From positions 1 to 16,877 of the forward strand of contig JABCPU010001077.1 of assembly GCA_016800925.1 (NCBI GenBank): a stretch of 16,877 nucleotides of DNA, given 5' to 3'. Positions 1 to 8,352 of this stretch are shown in pieces. A program made the translations under genes and the position numbers. Under the pieces are notes generated by a model. The model made no database searches and had not been told where the DNA came from. It worked only from the letters and a program-made list of their open reading frames with translations. Origin of the DNA: Suillus spraguei. Its lineage: Eukaryota; Basidiomycota; Agaricomycetes; Boletales; Suillaceae. Each line of letters opens with the position of its first letter. The first letter of the stretch is position 1.

Positions 1-427
1 GACATCGCCCGACCTCTTATCGATTTAACAAAGAAGATAAGGCCTTTGATTGGTCAACCGTATTATCTTGAAGGAAACCCACACCCTGTTCTGGTATTCC
101 ACCGACCACAAGAACCTTCTGTACTTTAGAAGTGCACAGAAGCTTACCCGCTGCCAAGCACGTTGGCAACTGATTTTGTCTATTTATGACATTGAACTGC
201 ATCACGTTGCAGGTACTAAATTAGCAGTACCTGATGCACTATCTCGCCGGCCCGACTACGATTCTGGTAAAGACGATAACGAAGACCAGACTCTCCTCCC
301 TGACGCTCTATTCGTTTGTCTTATTGACACCGACTTGAAGGATGTGCTGTCATCCTCTGACCCCCTCGACGACCCTGTCTTCAAGACGGCGTCTGATGCC
401 TTTGATGGCGTGTGCCTTCCCCTATGA
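1..427 (+). pseudogene. gypsy pol: RT-end/RNase H remnant with internal deletion
   Basis: Bases 1-50 encode the RT to RNase H linker (IARPLIDLTKK) in frame 1. The text then jumps directly to the last third of RNase H: YYLEGNPHPVLVF in frame 1, then TDHKNLLYF, LTRCQARWQL, and the closing HHVAGTKLAVPDALSRRPD in frame 2, followed by an acidic linker up to base 427. About half of RNase H is missing at roughly 50-60, including the usual catalytic Asp and Glu of its first half. There is a frameshift near 85-100 and another near 412-427 where the reading passes to the integrase frame. The family assignment rests on the TDHKNL and DALSRRP motifs and is very secure. The protein would be inactive as RNase H. 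Confidence 0.88.
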
Positions 428-1400
428 AATCGGCACTCTCTGACTGGAAGATTGAGGAGAACGTCCTCTATTTTAAGAATCGCGCCTATATCCCACTGGC
501 GCATCGCTCCAATATCCTGAAAAGGTATCATGATCATCCTACCGCGGGTCATCCCGGTAGATTCAAAACAGAAGAACTTGTTAAACGAGAGGCTTGGTGG
601 CCCGCTATGGGCTCCTACATTCGGAAATATGTAGAAGGGTGCGCCCTTTGCCAGCAGATGAAAACAGATACACACCCTATTCGCCCACCGCTCACTCCAA
701 TCCCCTCCTCTGCAACTCGACCTTTTTCCCAGGTCTCTGTCGACCTTATCACTGACCTCCCTGTCTCTGGTGGCTTTGACAGTATCATGGTCGTGGTAGA
801 CCATGGCCTTACGAAGGGGGTAATTATTATTCCCTGTTTGAAAACCATCACTTCCGAAGGCGTTGCTAAACTATTTTTGAAACACGTCTACCGTCAATTT
901 GGACTCCATGACAAAGTTATATCGGATCAAGGCCCGCAATTCCTATCTCGCTTCTCTAAGGAACTTGCCCAACTTCTCGACTACATCATCGCTCCATCCA
1001 CGGCTTATCACCCGCAGACTGATGGTCAAACTGAAAGGCTAAATCAAGAACTCGAAACATATCTACGCATCTACTGCCGCAACAACCCTGAAGATTGGGT
1101 AGAACACCTACCAATAGCTGAATTGTCCACAACCACCGAAAACATGATGCAAGGAATGCATCACCTTTCTATCTAATGATGGGATACGAACCACGCGCTA
1201 TCCCTCACCTTATCCCTGACTCATCCATCCCCGCAGCAGAAGATCGAGTACGATCTCTGCAGAAGATAAGAGAAGAAGCAATCGCCTGTCATAACATTGC
1301 AATGCAGACAATGGCCGAACGATCCCGAGGAGATAAGTACACCCCATGGAAGATCGGAGATAAGGTTTGGCTATCTGCCGCTAATCTTAGACTCCAAACT
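412..1400 (+). pseudogene. gypsy pol: integrase (H2C2 zinc finger plus DDE core)
   Basis: Frame 1 (412-1176) carries the integrase. The HHCC zinc-binding domain has His at 535 and 550 (HDHPTAGH) and Cys at 640 and 649 (CALC). The catalytic core has Asp at 742 (VSVDLI), Asp at 925 (ISDQGPQF) and Glu at 1033 (GQTERLNQ), giving the D,D35E spacing of retroviral-type integrases. All three acidic residues survive. The core ends abnormally: AELSTTTENMMQG is followed by a stop near 1174, and the text resumes in frame 3 (MGYEPRAIPHL from 1176), the conserved segment that follows the Glu region. The GDKVWLSA motif at about 1360 marks the start of the C-terminal domain. The role in the intact element is insertion of the cDNA copy into the genome. 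Confidence 0.93.
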
Positions 1401-1774
1401 CCCATCAAAGAAACTCGCCCCCAAAGCGATACGGACCTTTCCCGATCATCGATGTCTTATCTCCCATCACGTTCACACTCAAACTCCCTTCGCAGTGGAA
1501 AATTCATCCCACGTTCCACGCTTCTGTCTTATCGTCCTATAGCGAAATGGACGTACATGGCCCGAACTTCCCCGAACCACCACCTAACATCATCGAAGAA
1601 GAAGAAGAATATGAAGTAGAAGCGATCCTTTCTCACAAAGGAACTGGCACTCGCCGACGTTATCTTGTTTCCTGGAAAGGATATTCATCGGGAGATAACG
1701 AATGGCTCCCAGAAAAGAACTTGAAAAACTCCACTCGAATCTTGAATACTTATAAGAAGCAACACACCCTCTGA
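1401..1774 (+). pseudogene. gypsy pol: integrase C-terminus and chromodomain
   Basis: After a frameshift near 1400-1420 the integrase C-terminal SH3-like part is split between frames, with HPTFHASVL-like text near 1510-1530. The last frame (1547-1774) contains a chromodomain: YEVEAILSHK, the RRYLVSWKGY core and NEWLPEKNL, with the aromatic Y...W...W/Y positions typical of HP1-type and chromoviral chromodomains. The stop codon is at 1772-1774. The domain itself is open and well preserved compared with the rest of pol. In chromoviruses this module is fused to integrase, binds histone marks and biases target choice. An acidic IIEEEEE linker precedes it. Confidence 0.92.
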
Positions 1775-1828
1775 TTATCCTTCAGTCAATCAACTCGCAC
1801 TAGCACTTGATCAACTACCATCATCGAA

Positions 1829-3305
1829 ATGTCTTTCCCCACTGCCTACATCACCCCCATCACCATTGCCAACAATGACTCCGACTCTGATGCTGAACAC
1901 TATGGATCCCTTACCACCGAAATTGACAACACTTCCTACATTGAAGCCGCCCTTCTGTGCGAAGGACACGCCCTTGAAATTGAAAGAATCCTCACAGAAA
2001 GAGGTGCCTTTCCGGCCCTCCTCCTCGTCAACATTATCCGTACTGCCGCCCTCATCGAAGCTACAGCCAACGAAGCTACAGATACTACATATCGTCAACG
2101 CTTCCTACATCTTCAAAACGTATCCGTTCTTATGCTATGTTGCTTCTTCCCAGTTCTTTTAAAAGCGATGTTGAAGAAGCTATTCACATCGTGGCCGAAC
2201 GCCAAGCAGGCATTGCTCGACCTCTCTCTCCGCAGGAAGATGCGCCACTTCCTATTCCAGCACCCCCTGCTTCGCGCATGTATTCTAGTGTTGATGCCCT
2301 TGCTGGCTTATGCACTGCTGTCCAGGAGATCGGGCAGCTCACCAATGCAGTCGTCAAAACCATCCAGCAATCAGTCGCCGAAACCAGAGCAGCCAGAAAC
2401 TTAGTCGAAGAAGCCATCACTGATTTGCAACAAACACAAATTGACCTCTCTTCTCCCCGAACCCCATCTCCAATCGAACAACAGACTTCATCGTCTTGCA
2501 TCGTAGTTTCCCACGACCATCCCGCATGGTTATACGAGCCCTGTACAGAGGAACAGTGTGAAGCTGCAGAAAGGTTAGGAATTCCCATAGCCGAATTAAT
2601 AGCACTAGGTCCTCGTCTTCGTGACCTTCACATTCATCCCCCCATGTATATCCCATCATCGTTTGGTCCAATGGACCCTGTCTCACCAGTCTTAGTAAAA
2701 GACTTAGGCATCACTTCCCCCTCTTCCTCTAATGAACTCCTTGCGGACACTGAACGTGGAACCACTCCCGACCTCCCCACATCTGCGTATACCTTGACCA
2801 CCAAGCAGCAGGCACAGCTTCAACGTGACAACGCCCTTGCCTTAAAACGCATGACACGGAAGAAAGGGAAGAAGCGTGCTAGATCCACCAGCCCTACACC
2901 CATTATCTCACCATCACCACTATGCATGTCCATTTCCAACACTGACGAAAACATGAAATGCTGAATCTGTGGTATATCGGACATCGACAAAAGAATTGTC
3001 CCAACTATCAGTGCCAAATCTGTCTGCGACATGCTCCCACTCATCTGTCCATCTACTGCCCCCAGCGTCGTGGGGAACCTCCGTTTATGCTTACCTGGAA
3101 GGACGATGGATTTTATGATGCATTGCGTAGGTGGGAACAGTATCTTATTAACCGTCAACGACGAAAGGAAGGTCGATGGGTGAGAACTGTAGCAGAAGAA
3201 GAAGCAGCTTACATGCTAGGAGGATCTGCTGCTGATGAAGACGTCGCAACTATGACGACTATGATCCCGTCTATGACAACAATAGAGATGTTTGAAAGCC
3301 GGTGA
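1829..3305 (+). pseudogene. extra ORF downstream of pol: coiled-coil, basic patch and tandem CCHC zinc knuckles
   Basis: I do not recognise a named family. The frame starts 54 bp after the pol stop and ends just before the LTR, so it belongs to the element. Visible parts in order: an acidic N-terminus (NNDSDSDAEH, frame 2); a helical segment to about 2110; a frameshift to frame 1 near 2110-2140; a predicted coiled coil at about 2300-2445 (VQEIGQLTNAVVK, ETRAARNLVEEAI); a Pro/Ser-rich middle; a basic stretch KRMTRKKGKKRAR at about 2845-2885; and a zinc knuckle at about 2953-3000. The knuckle, CX2CX4HX4C, is followed directly by a second Cys/His group (CQICLRHAPTHLSIYC). The first knuckle is broken by a TGA at 2959-2961 and a shift to frame 3. 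CCHC knuckles are typical of Gag nucleocapsid, but Gag normally precedes pol. This could be a displaced Gag-like or other nucleic-acid-binding accessory protein. Confidence 0.7.
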
Positions 3306-3328
3306 CTTTCACCGTAATACGGGGGTAA

Positions 3329-3804
3329 TGTTACAGTTGTATGTGCCCCTATTCATTTTCCCTCTGTTTCCTTACTTGTATATCATGTCACATGACTTTG
3401 ACTCATATGCTCAACGCATCTGTACAACACATGCCTTCCTTATTAGGATACGCAGTTACGTTCTCACGGTTACTTGGTCTGTGCACACATATTGGCCTAT
3501 TTAAGCACAGTGTACTTGTAGCAGATTCCTTACTTTAATCTTACTGGGTTTTACCTGGAACTTCCTTTGCTTAGGTCTCCAACCTAAGTCGTCCTTGAAT
3601 CGTTTCTAAGTCTAAGCACTCCTTAGCCTTAGTCTCCATTCTCGTAAAGAACCTCTCGGACTTATCCTGAGGCCAGACCCTTGATTGTACTCGGAACACG
3701 TTCCTTGTACTTTCACCTTGTCCTCTTTTGGACATTGTAGAACTTCCCAGCAGACTGTCTGTGTCTTTTCACTGTCGCTGGTGACGTCATCCCAGTTCAT
3801 AACA
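3329..3804 (+). repeat. 3' LTR of the chromovirus
   Basis: A G-rich run (GGGGG at 3321-3325, purine-rich to 3328) next to the start is a plausible polypurine tract. The LTR would begin TGTTA at 3329 and end TAACA at 3800-3804, a perfect 5-bp terminal inverted repeat and 476 bp in all. A TATA-like CTATTTAAG at 3497-3505 divides U3 from the transcribed part. The transcribed part has several short perfect hairpins, for example CTTAGGT/ACCTAAG near 3570-3592. The right boundary is less certain, because another TAACA lies at 3967-3971 and could be the end if 3812-3971 belongs to the same LTR. Confidence 0.6.
3497..3505 (+). promoter_or_regulatory. TATA-like box in the LTR
   Basis: CTATTTAAG sits about 170 bp into the LTR and is followed by a CTTGTAG motif. 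The same TATA-then-CTTGTAG order recurs at 9325 and 10432, supporting it as the LTR promoter. Inferred from position and motif only. Confidence 0.45.
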
Positions 3805-3811
3805 CCGACTC

Positions 3812-3971
3812 GTGCTTATTGATCTGCTGTGCATTGACTAATAGACTTCCGTTATACATTGTACATATATCACTCCTCTGAAATAAGGGGCATTACTCGG
3901 GAAAGGGGCACAGTGTACAAACTGAGGCCAAAGCCCTTCGGATCTCTTACCCTTTGAGTATGGTCTTAACA
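3812..3971 (+). repeat. Internally deleted copy of a second LTR family (same as 9229-10317 and 10330-10851)
   Basis: Two blocks match the units near 10 kb. GTGCTTATTGATCTGCTG with the following ACTAATAGACTTCC...ATACATTGTACAT (3812-3865) matches 10330-10384. GAAATAAGGGGCATTACTCG through GGTCTTAACA (3880-3971) matches 10762-10851 at roughly 90% by eye. In the full copy these blocks lie about 380 bp apart with a TATA box between them; here they are adjacent, so the middle is deleted. The end TAACA is shared by all copies. Confidence 0.6.
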
Positions 3972-4776
3972 CCTAAGCCTTGGTGTATCTGTGTTTTTTG
4001 CCAGATCTTGTTGTTGCCCATGCTGCACTGCAAGTTGGCGCTGCCACGGCTTTGCGGCACACTACATCAGACTTTCAGCTTTACACTCTGCTGGCGGCAC
4101 ACTTTATGAAACATTGATTATTACACTTGCTGGTTCATTTCTTGCAGTTCTGAAAAGATGAGTTTGTGCATAGAACAACTCTCGTCAATCCCATCTTTTT
4201 TATTTTTCTAACCATGAGCTTTACAGTAAGTTAATCACTGTTTTCTATTGTCATGATTTTGTAATGTTTTATCTCATGATGTTTGTTGGTTTTCTGTAAC
4301 TTCTACCTTATCAGCACAGGTCCTGGGATTAATTGTATCTTGCTCCCATCGTAGGTCATATGGTGTATGTTAGCGACCTATCCAGGCGCTAAGGAACTTG
4401 AGTGGTGTCTGTGATGGGTGCTCTATCAAGAGCAGCGGCCCGTGCATATCAGTCTCCTAGTGCGGAGTGCACTAGTTGCATTGGTCAGAGGTGGGTGCTA
4501 CGCGCTGTCTCACGACCTACATCACAGAGACGAGGTTCTTGATGACAATCAAAGATGTAGAAGCGATGAGCATTACGAAGTTCAAATAGAGACGATAAGC
4601 TTATGAAACGCTTATCGAAAGGAAGTTCAGGGTCGAAGATCAAGTAGATTCAAGTCAAAGAAGTACAAAGGCTATCTGCGCATATTTATATGTAAGATTG
4701 AAGCAGAGCACGAATACATAAGTATTGCTAGATTAAGTATGAGGTCAGATAGCCAATAGGAAGACGCATGCTCATA
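3972..4776. other. Gene-free stretch with a cluster of perfect hairpins
   Basis: No credible reading frame or splice pattern was found. The left part (about 3995-4340) is T-rich, with two GCGGCACACT copies near 4063 and 4093. The right part holds three perfect stem-loops: GCTCT/AGAGC at 4420-4433, CTAGTGC/GCACTAG at 4457-4475 and CGATAAGC/GCTTATCG at 4593-4617. It may be part of another decayed element, but nothing diagnostic is visible. Confidence 0.5.
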
Positions 4777-5210
4777 TAGTGGCTCAAAAAGTGTCTGAAT
4801 GTTTGTGGAAATTTGTGTAATTGCTTCACTGTGAGTCAGGGTATGGGAATATGACTAAGCTATAGTGAGATGTCAGGAAGCCCTGCTTCTCAGCTTTATT
4901 AATGTTTCCTATGGCGTGGGAATCCACTCACACCATGCGAATATATTATATGGTCATTTTAATTTGATGACTCATTTGGACACTTTTTGACTTTCAGTTT
5001 GACCAACACAATTTCTATAATTCTGATACTTTGTGTGACCTCCTTTTGCTCTGATCACTTATTCCACTCTTCTAAACATATTATTTATCCATTTCTGATA
5101 TTCCTCCTTAGCTATCTTGCTCCACCCTGCTGCAACTCTGTCCTATAGCTGAAATAGCCTCTGTGGTGAATTTTAATAGGCTGTATGCAATTTCTTGAGT
5201 AATTGCCAGA
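4777..5210 (+). repeat. Left inverted arm of the Tc1 element
   Basis: Aligned by eye over its full length with the reverse complement of 5942-6375. I find one substitution at the outer base (T versus C), one single-A length difference in the A run at about 4786, and one A/C difference at 5198. Inside 5210 the match continues to about 5236 with a gap of about 10 bases. The arm covers the TIR, the 3' untranslated part and the C-terminal transposase codons read on the minus strand. Confidence 0.95.
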
Positions 5211-5870
5211 GATATTTGATAGATTTGAGGTCTTTGGACTGCACTGGTTAGTATATAATACTAACATTGTGGCGTTCAAGTAATTGGTGGCCAACTTAGA
5301 GGTGTGCTTAGAGTCATTATCTCATTGAAAGGAAGTGTCTTCTCTATTAATCCATGACTTCTACATGCTTCTCAGCAAACATCTATCTAAAATGGAAATG
5401 AAACACTCTGTATTTATCATTCTCTCCATTTCACAGAAAATATTTGTCCTATGTGGCCTCATACCATCAAGTTTCATCCTCCAAACATAAGTCTTTGTTT
5501 AACTTCTTTTGCTTCCAGTAGATCTCCTGCCTTTTTTCACAAAATTTTCAGGATTTATGACCCCTTACTATGTATTTTGGTCTTGTCTGACAAGATAACC
5601 AATTTACAGTCCTTAACAGTCCAGTACTGATGCTTTAAAGCAAAAGTTTATCTTGTCTTTACATGAGTTGGAGATAGAAGATAGTTTCATTCTGCATTAT
5701 AGCTTTAAGATTGGATACCTTGAGGGTATTACTGACTGTCTGAGCTGAGAGAGTAGTGGAGATGATGGAATCAATGGTTTTGATAGACTTAGTAGCATTA
5801 ATGACCTGCCCAGTTAGAATATAATGAATAAGATATCTTTTGTTATATACAGTGAGCTTTCAAGTTAGCT
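5020..5870 (-). pseudogene. Tc1-type transposase pseudogene (DD34E class)
   Basis: Minus-strand reading from high to low coordinates gives, across frames: a helix-turn-helix-like stretch with SAQTVSNTLKVSNLKAI (about 5700-5760), SPTHVKTR, LKHQYWTVKD and LSDKTKI with the first catalytic Asp at 5585-5587. Then come YVWRMKLDGM, the second catalytic Asp in DNDSKHTSKLATNYL (codon 5319-5321), and QSKDLKSIKYLWQLLKK. In that last motif the expected Glu of the NPIENLW-type motif is Lys (5215-5217). The C-terminal signature is KGGHTKY near 5028-5045. The distance between the second Asp and the Lys codons is 104 bp, one base short of DD34E. Several stops and frameshifts make it inactive. The transposase normally cuts the element out and pastes it at TA. 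The N-terminal end is cut off where the right arm begins (about 5924). Confidence 0.85.
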
Positions 5871-5941
5871 ATGAAATGGGTTTAAACTCACAATATTAGT
5901 GTTCTATAAAGGCAAGAATAGCCCGAAGACCTCAAATATAT

Positions 5942-6375
5942 CTGGCAATTACGCAAGAAATTGCATACAGCCTATTAAAATTCACCACAGAGGCTATTTC
6001 AGCTATAGGACAGAGTTGCAGCAGGGTGGAGCAAGATAGCTAAGGAGGAATATCAGAAATGGATAAATAATATGTTTAGAAGAGTGGAATAAGTGATCAG
6101 AGCAAAAGGAGGTCACACAAAGTATCAGAATTATAGAAATTGTGTTGGTCAAACTGAAAGTCAAAAAGTGTCCAAATGAGTCATCAAATTAAAATGACCA
6201 TATAATATATTCGCATGGTGTGAGTGGATTCCCACGCCATAGGAAACATTAATAAAGCTGAGAAGCAGGGCTTCCTGACATCTCACTATAGCTTAGTCAT
6301 ATTCCCATACCCTGACTCACAGTGAAGCAATTACACAAATTTCCACAAACATTCAGACACTTTTTTGAGCCACTG
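5942..6375 (-). repeat. Right inverted arm of the Tc1 element, carrying a second, inverted copy of the transposase 3' end
   Basis: Reverse complement of the left arm at about 99% identity. Reading this arm on the plus strand gives the same transposase tail, EDLKYIWQL to KGGHTKYQ, with the same in-frame stops (TAG at 6006-6008, TAA at 6090-6092) as the minus strand of the left arm (5143-5145, 5059-5061). Next to its inner edge it lacks about 10 bases that the left copy keeps, so the left end is the more complete original. Confidence 0.93.
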
Positions 6376-7832
6376 TAGATGAGTCAGAGGTGTATGAACC
6401 AATGAATGCACACATGTGCGAAAGGGAGTCATAGGTGCAGAGCCGAAGGTATAAAAGGTACGAGCCAATAAGGCGACGCACGAGTCATAGGTAGATGCAA
6501 AGGAAAAGATAAAAGGAAATACAACACCAGACGTAGTCCTTGAGCCAGAAGGCTGTTTGTGTAAACCAGGGGATAGCGCATGTTGAAGCGCAGGGGAAGG
6601 CGTCAAATGCGACAGAGGCATTTGAGATGCAAGAAGTGCGGGGAGCGTGAAGAGCATACATGAGCATGAGGGGTACTGGAAGAGTGTGCGTTTAGTGACA
6701 ATGGAGGAGGCAAGCATAGGTGAGATAGGGAGTGACGATGGCAAGCCAGACGAGATAGTGGAGGATGAGGATGGAGGCCTCGTCGGGACGAGAGTAGATG
6801 GCGATGCATAGGAGGACAAATGATAGTAGGGGCGCAAGATGGTGTTCTTGTAACAGTGTATAGTTGATATGGAGGATGCTATGTTTGAAGATCCTGTTGT
6901 CGGTGTAGCGAGCAAAGTCACGCTGACCGTCAAACCCCTGTTTTTGACAAGCATCTCATTACCATCTGCAGCAGCATCCGAAGAATTCCCTTATAACGAG
7001 TATATAGCCTTTTCACTCTGCTAAGTCGGAACCGTACTTCTTCTGTGAACCCTTACCGGATCCTCGCGCCGATGCCCTCATGTCCCATCCAAATCCGTCT
7101 AGATCCATTGGTGCATAGTTACTTCACTTCCGCCATTGCTAAATCTATGGCAGGATTTATCTTGCATCTCAAGGGGCCGCTACATGCTGTGCACCTCTTA
7201 GTTAATACCCTGTTTATTTTCTTTCTCGCTACCAGACTCACCTAATAATCTCATACACGCTCGAATATGTTAAAAGGACTCAACATACATACCATTACCG
7301 TTACATCCCATTACATCCCTTCACTTGGACTTAGTATCAGAATGCTTGCTAGTCTCAATCTATTTGCCTTTGAACCTTTCTCCATTTGAATCTCGCTCAT
7401 TGATTTAACCGCCGGTAACTTTACCGCTCGAAGTACTGCACAACTTTTGACTTCACTACTCGTAACTGGACCGCGGCCAGTGATCTCGCTGGGTTGCTAC
7501 CTCTCTCATCAACTTTCTCGCTCATACAGAACTGCTGCTACTGCTACCGCACCGCAGGTAGTAGTACTATATTCATTTCGCAGAAGTCACATTTGTTCTT
7601 GCTCTTGCTAGCTAACCGCTACAGCTATCCTTACTGCGCAAGTACTGCTGACATCGCGCTAGTACTGCCGATATACCGTTACCTCAGAAGTCGGAAAAGT
7701 CAGAATCTTTGTTGCCTTATTAGTACTTCCTTGATTCCTTCGCACTAACTTAGAAGGAATTGCTTCTATCGCAGTCCTCTTGGGTTGAACATCTCACTTG
7801 CCCCTTCAGTAGGATTATTGTTGCGCTTATAC
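6376..7832. other. No convincing gene; compositionally skewed stretch
   Basis: From about 6560 to 6830 the plus strand is purine-rich and its complement gives a long Ser/Pro-rich open frame (6331-6954, minus). I do not accept that frame as a gene, because it runs into the Tc1 arm and has no recognisable domain. On the plus strand short pieces read DEIVEDEDGG-like acidic text ending near 6806, also without a recognisable family. A TATA-like AGTATATAG lies at about 6999. From about 7250 to 7750 the sequence is pyrimidine-rich with repeated CTACCG and AGTACTGC words, resembling an LTR or promoter region, but no boundaries can be set. Confidence 0.4.
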
Positions 7833-7973
7833 TTAGGCCAGCGGTAGTTGCTTTGTTTCATTGGTAATAAGGACTGAGGCATGATTGTCATTGGAGAAAT
7901 CATGTTTGTCACCATCGTAAGCAATGTTACAAAGCCAAGCGAGGAGGTGGTCTTTTAGTTGTGGTATAAAATT

Positions 7974-8026
7974 CTAAACCAAACATAAGCAGCCCATCAC
8001 AGTGATGCAAAGTAAGAATGACTGAC
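7974..8026 (-). other. Spliceosomal intron in the transposase relic
   Basis: On the minus strand it starts GTCAGTC and ends TGGTTTAG, 53 bp. It joins GNDPTIK to NFIPQLKDH; reading straight through hits a stop. The donor is slightly unusual (GTCAGT). Confidence 0.5.
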
Positions 8027-8302
8027 CTTGATTGTGGGATCGTTTCCTAGGCTGCCTAGCCAAGACATGAGATCATGACCTCGTGAATTTTTCGCAATGT
8101 AATAATGGTCCAACGGTGAGGTACGTTCATGCTGATGCTGTGGTTGAAGTTGGTTTGCACTGGTGAAATGCTTACAAGCAGCAATTACCTTCTCACAGAA
8201 ACGTTCAACGACTTCCTGTGATGCAATGCTTTGGATAGTTGTTGACTTATTTTTTGAAATCCGTGGGTATTGTCATTTTGAATGGCAGTGCTGCAGTTTG
8301 CC

Positions 8303-8352
8303 CTAGTAAATGAATTATGAGTTAAAGTTGCTTTAATGATAGAAATACTTAC
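8303..8352 (-). other. Spliceosomal intron in the transposase relic
   Basis: On the minus strand it starts GTAAGTATTT and ends TTTACTAG, 50 bp. It falls between STQP and the GKLQH text, where the coding phase is kept. Confidence 0.65.

Larger units (their letters stand above)
1..3804 (+). mobile_element. Ty3/gypsy chromovirus, 3' portion (5' LTR, gag, protease and RT lie outside the window or are lost)
   Basis: Read left to right, the segment holds the end of RT, an RNase H remnant, integrase, chromodomain, an extra CCHC reading frame and the 3' LTR. The order RNase H-integrase-chromodomain is that of chromoviruses, a Ty3/gypsy branch common in fungi. Pol is spread over all three forward frames and the extra frame is broken too, so the copy is dead. 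The 5' end is cut by the window edge, so the two LTRs cannot be compared to date the insertion and no target-site duplication can be checked. The chromodomain is expected from the family to steer integration to particular chromatin. Confidence 0.9.
4777..6375 (-). mobile_element. Tc1-type DNA transposon with long fold-back arms, 1599 bp
   Basis: The right end reads (reverse strand) CAGTGGCTCAAAAA and the left end TAGTGGCTCAAAAA. Both are flanked by TA (4775-4776 and 6376-6377), the target-site duplication of Tc1/mariner elements. The length is close to that of a complete Tc1 (about 1.6 kb). The inside encodes a degraded Tc1-type DDE transposase on the minus strand. Unlike ordinary Tc1 elements, whose inverted repeats are tens of bp to about 200 bp, the two ends are near-identical for 434 bp. 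The right arm is a copy of the left end, including the 3' part of the transposase gene. The original 5' end of the element (its start codon region) is not present. Confidence 0.88.

Noticed and set aside
256..851. Long minus-strand frames opposite the pol gene
   Set aside because: They lie antisense to unmistakable RNase H and integrase motifs and have no recognisable content.
2184..2686. Minus-strand frames opposite the extra CCHC reading frame
   Set aside because: Antisense shadows; the plus strand has the coiled coil and zinc knuckles.
3967..3971. Alternative right end of the chromovirus LTR at the second TAACA
   Set aside because: The block 3812-3971 matches the separate LTR family near 10 kb, so I kept 3804 as the end; the alternative remains possible.
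5112..5294. 60-codon minus-strand frame in the Tc1 left arm as an independent gene
   Set aside because: It is a mostly out-of-frame stretch of the decayed transposase; only its first residues (ATNYLNAT) are in the transposase frame.
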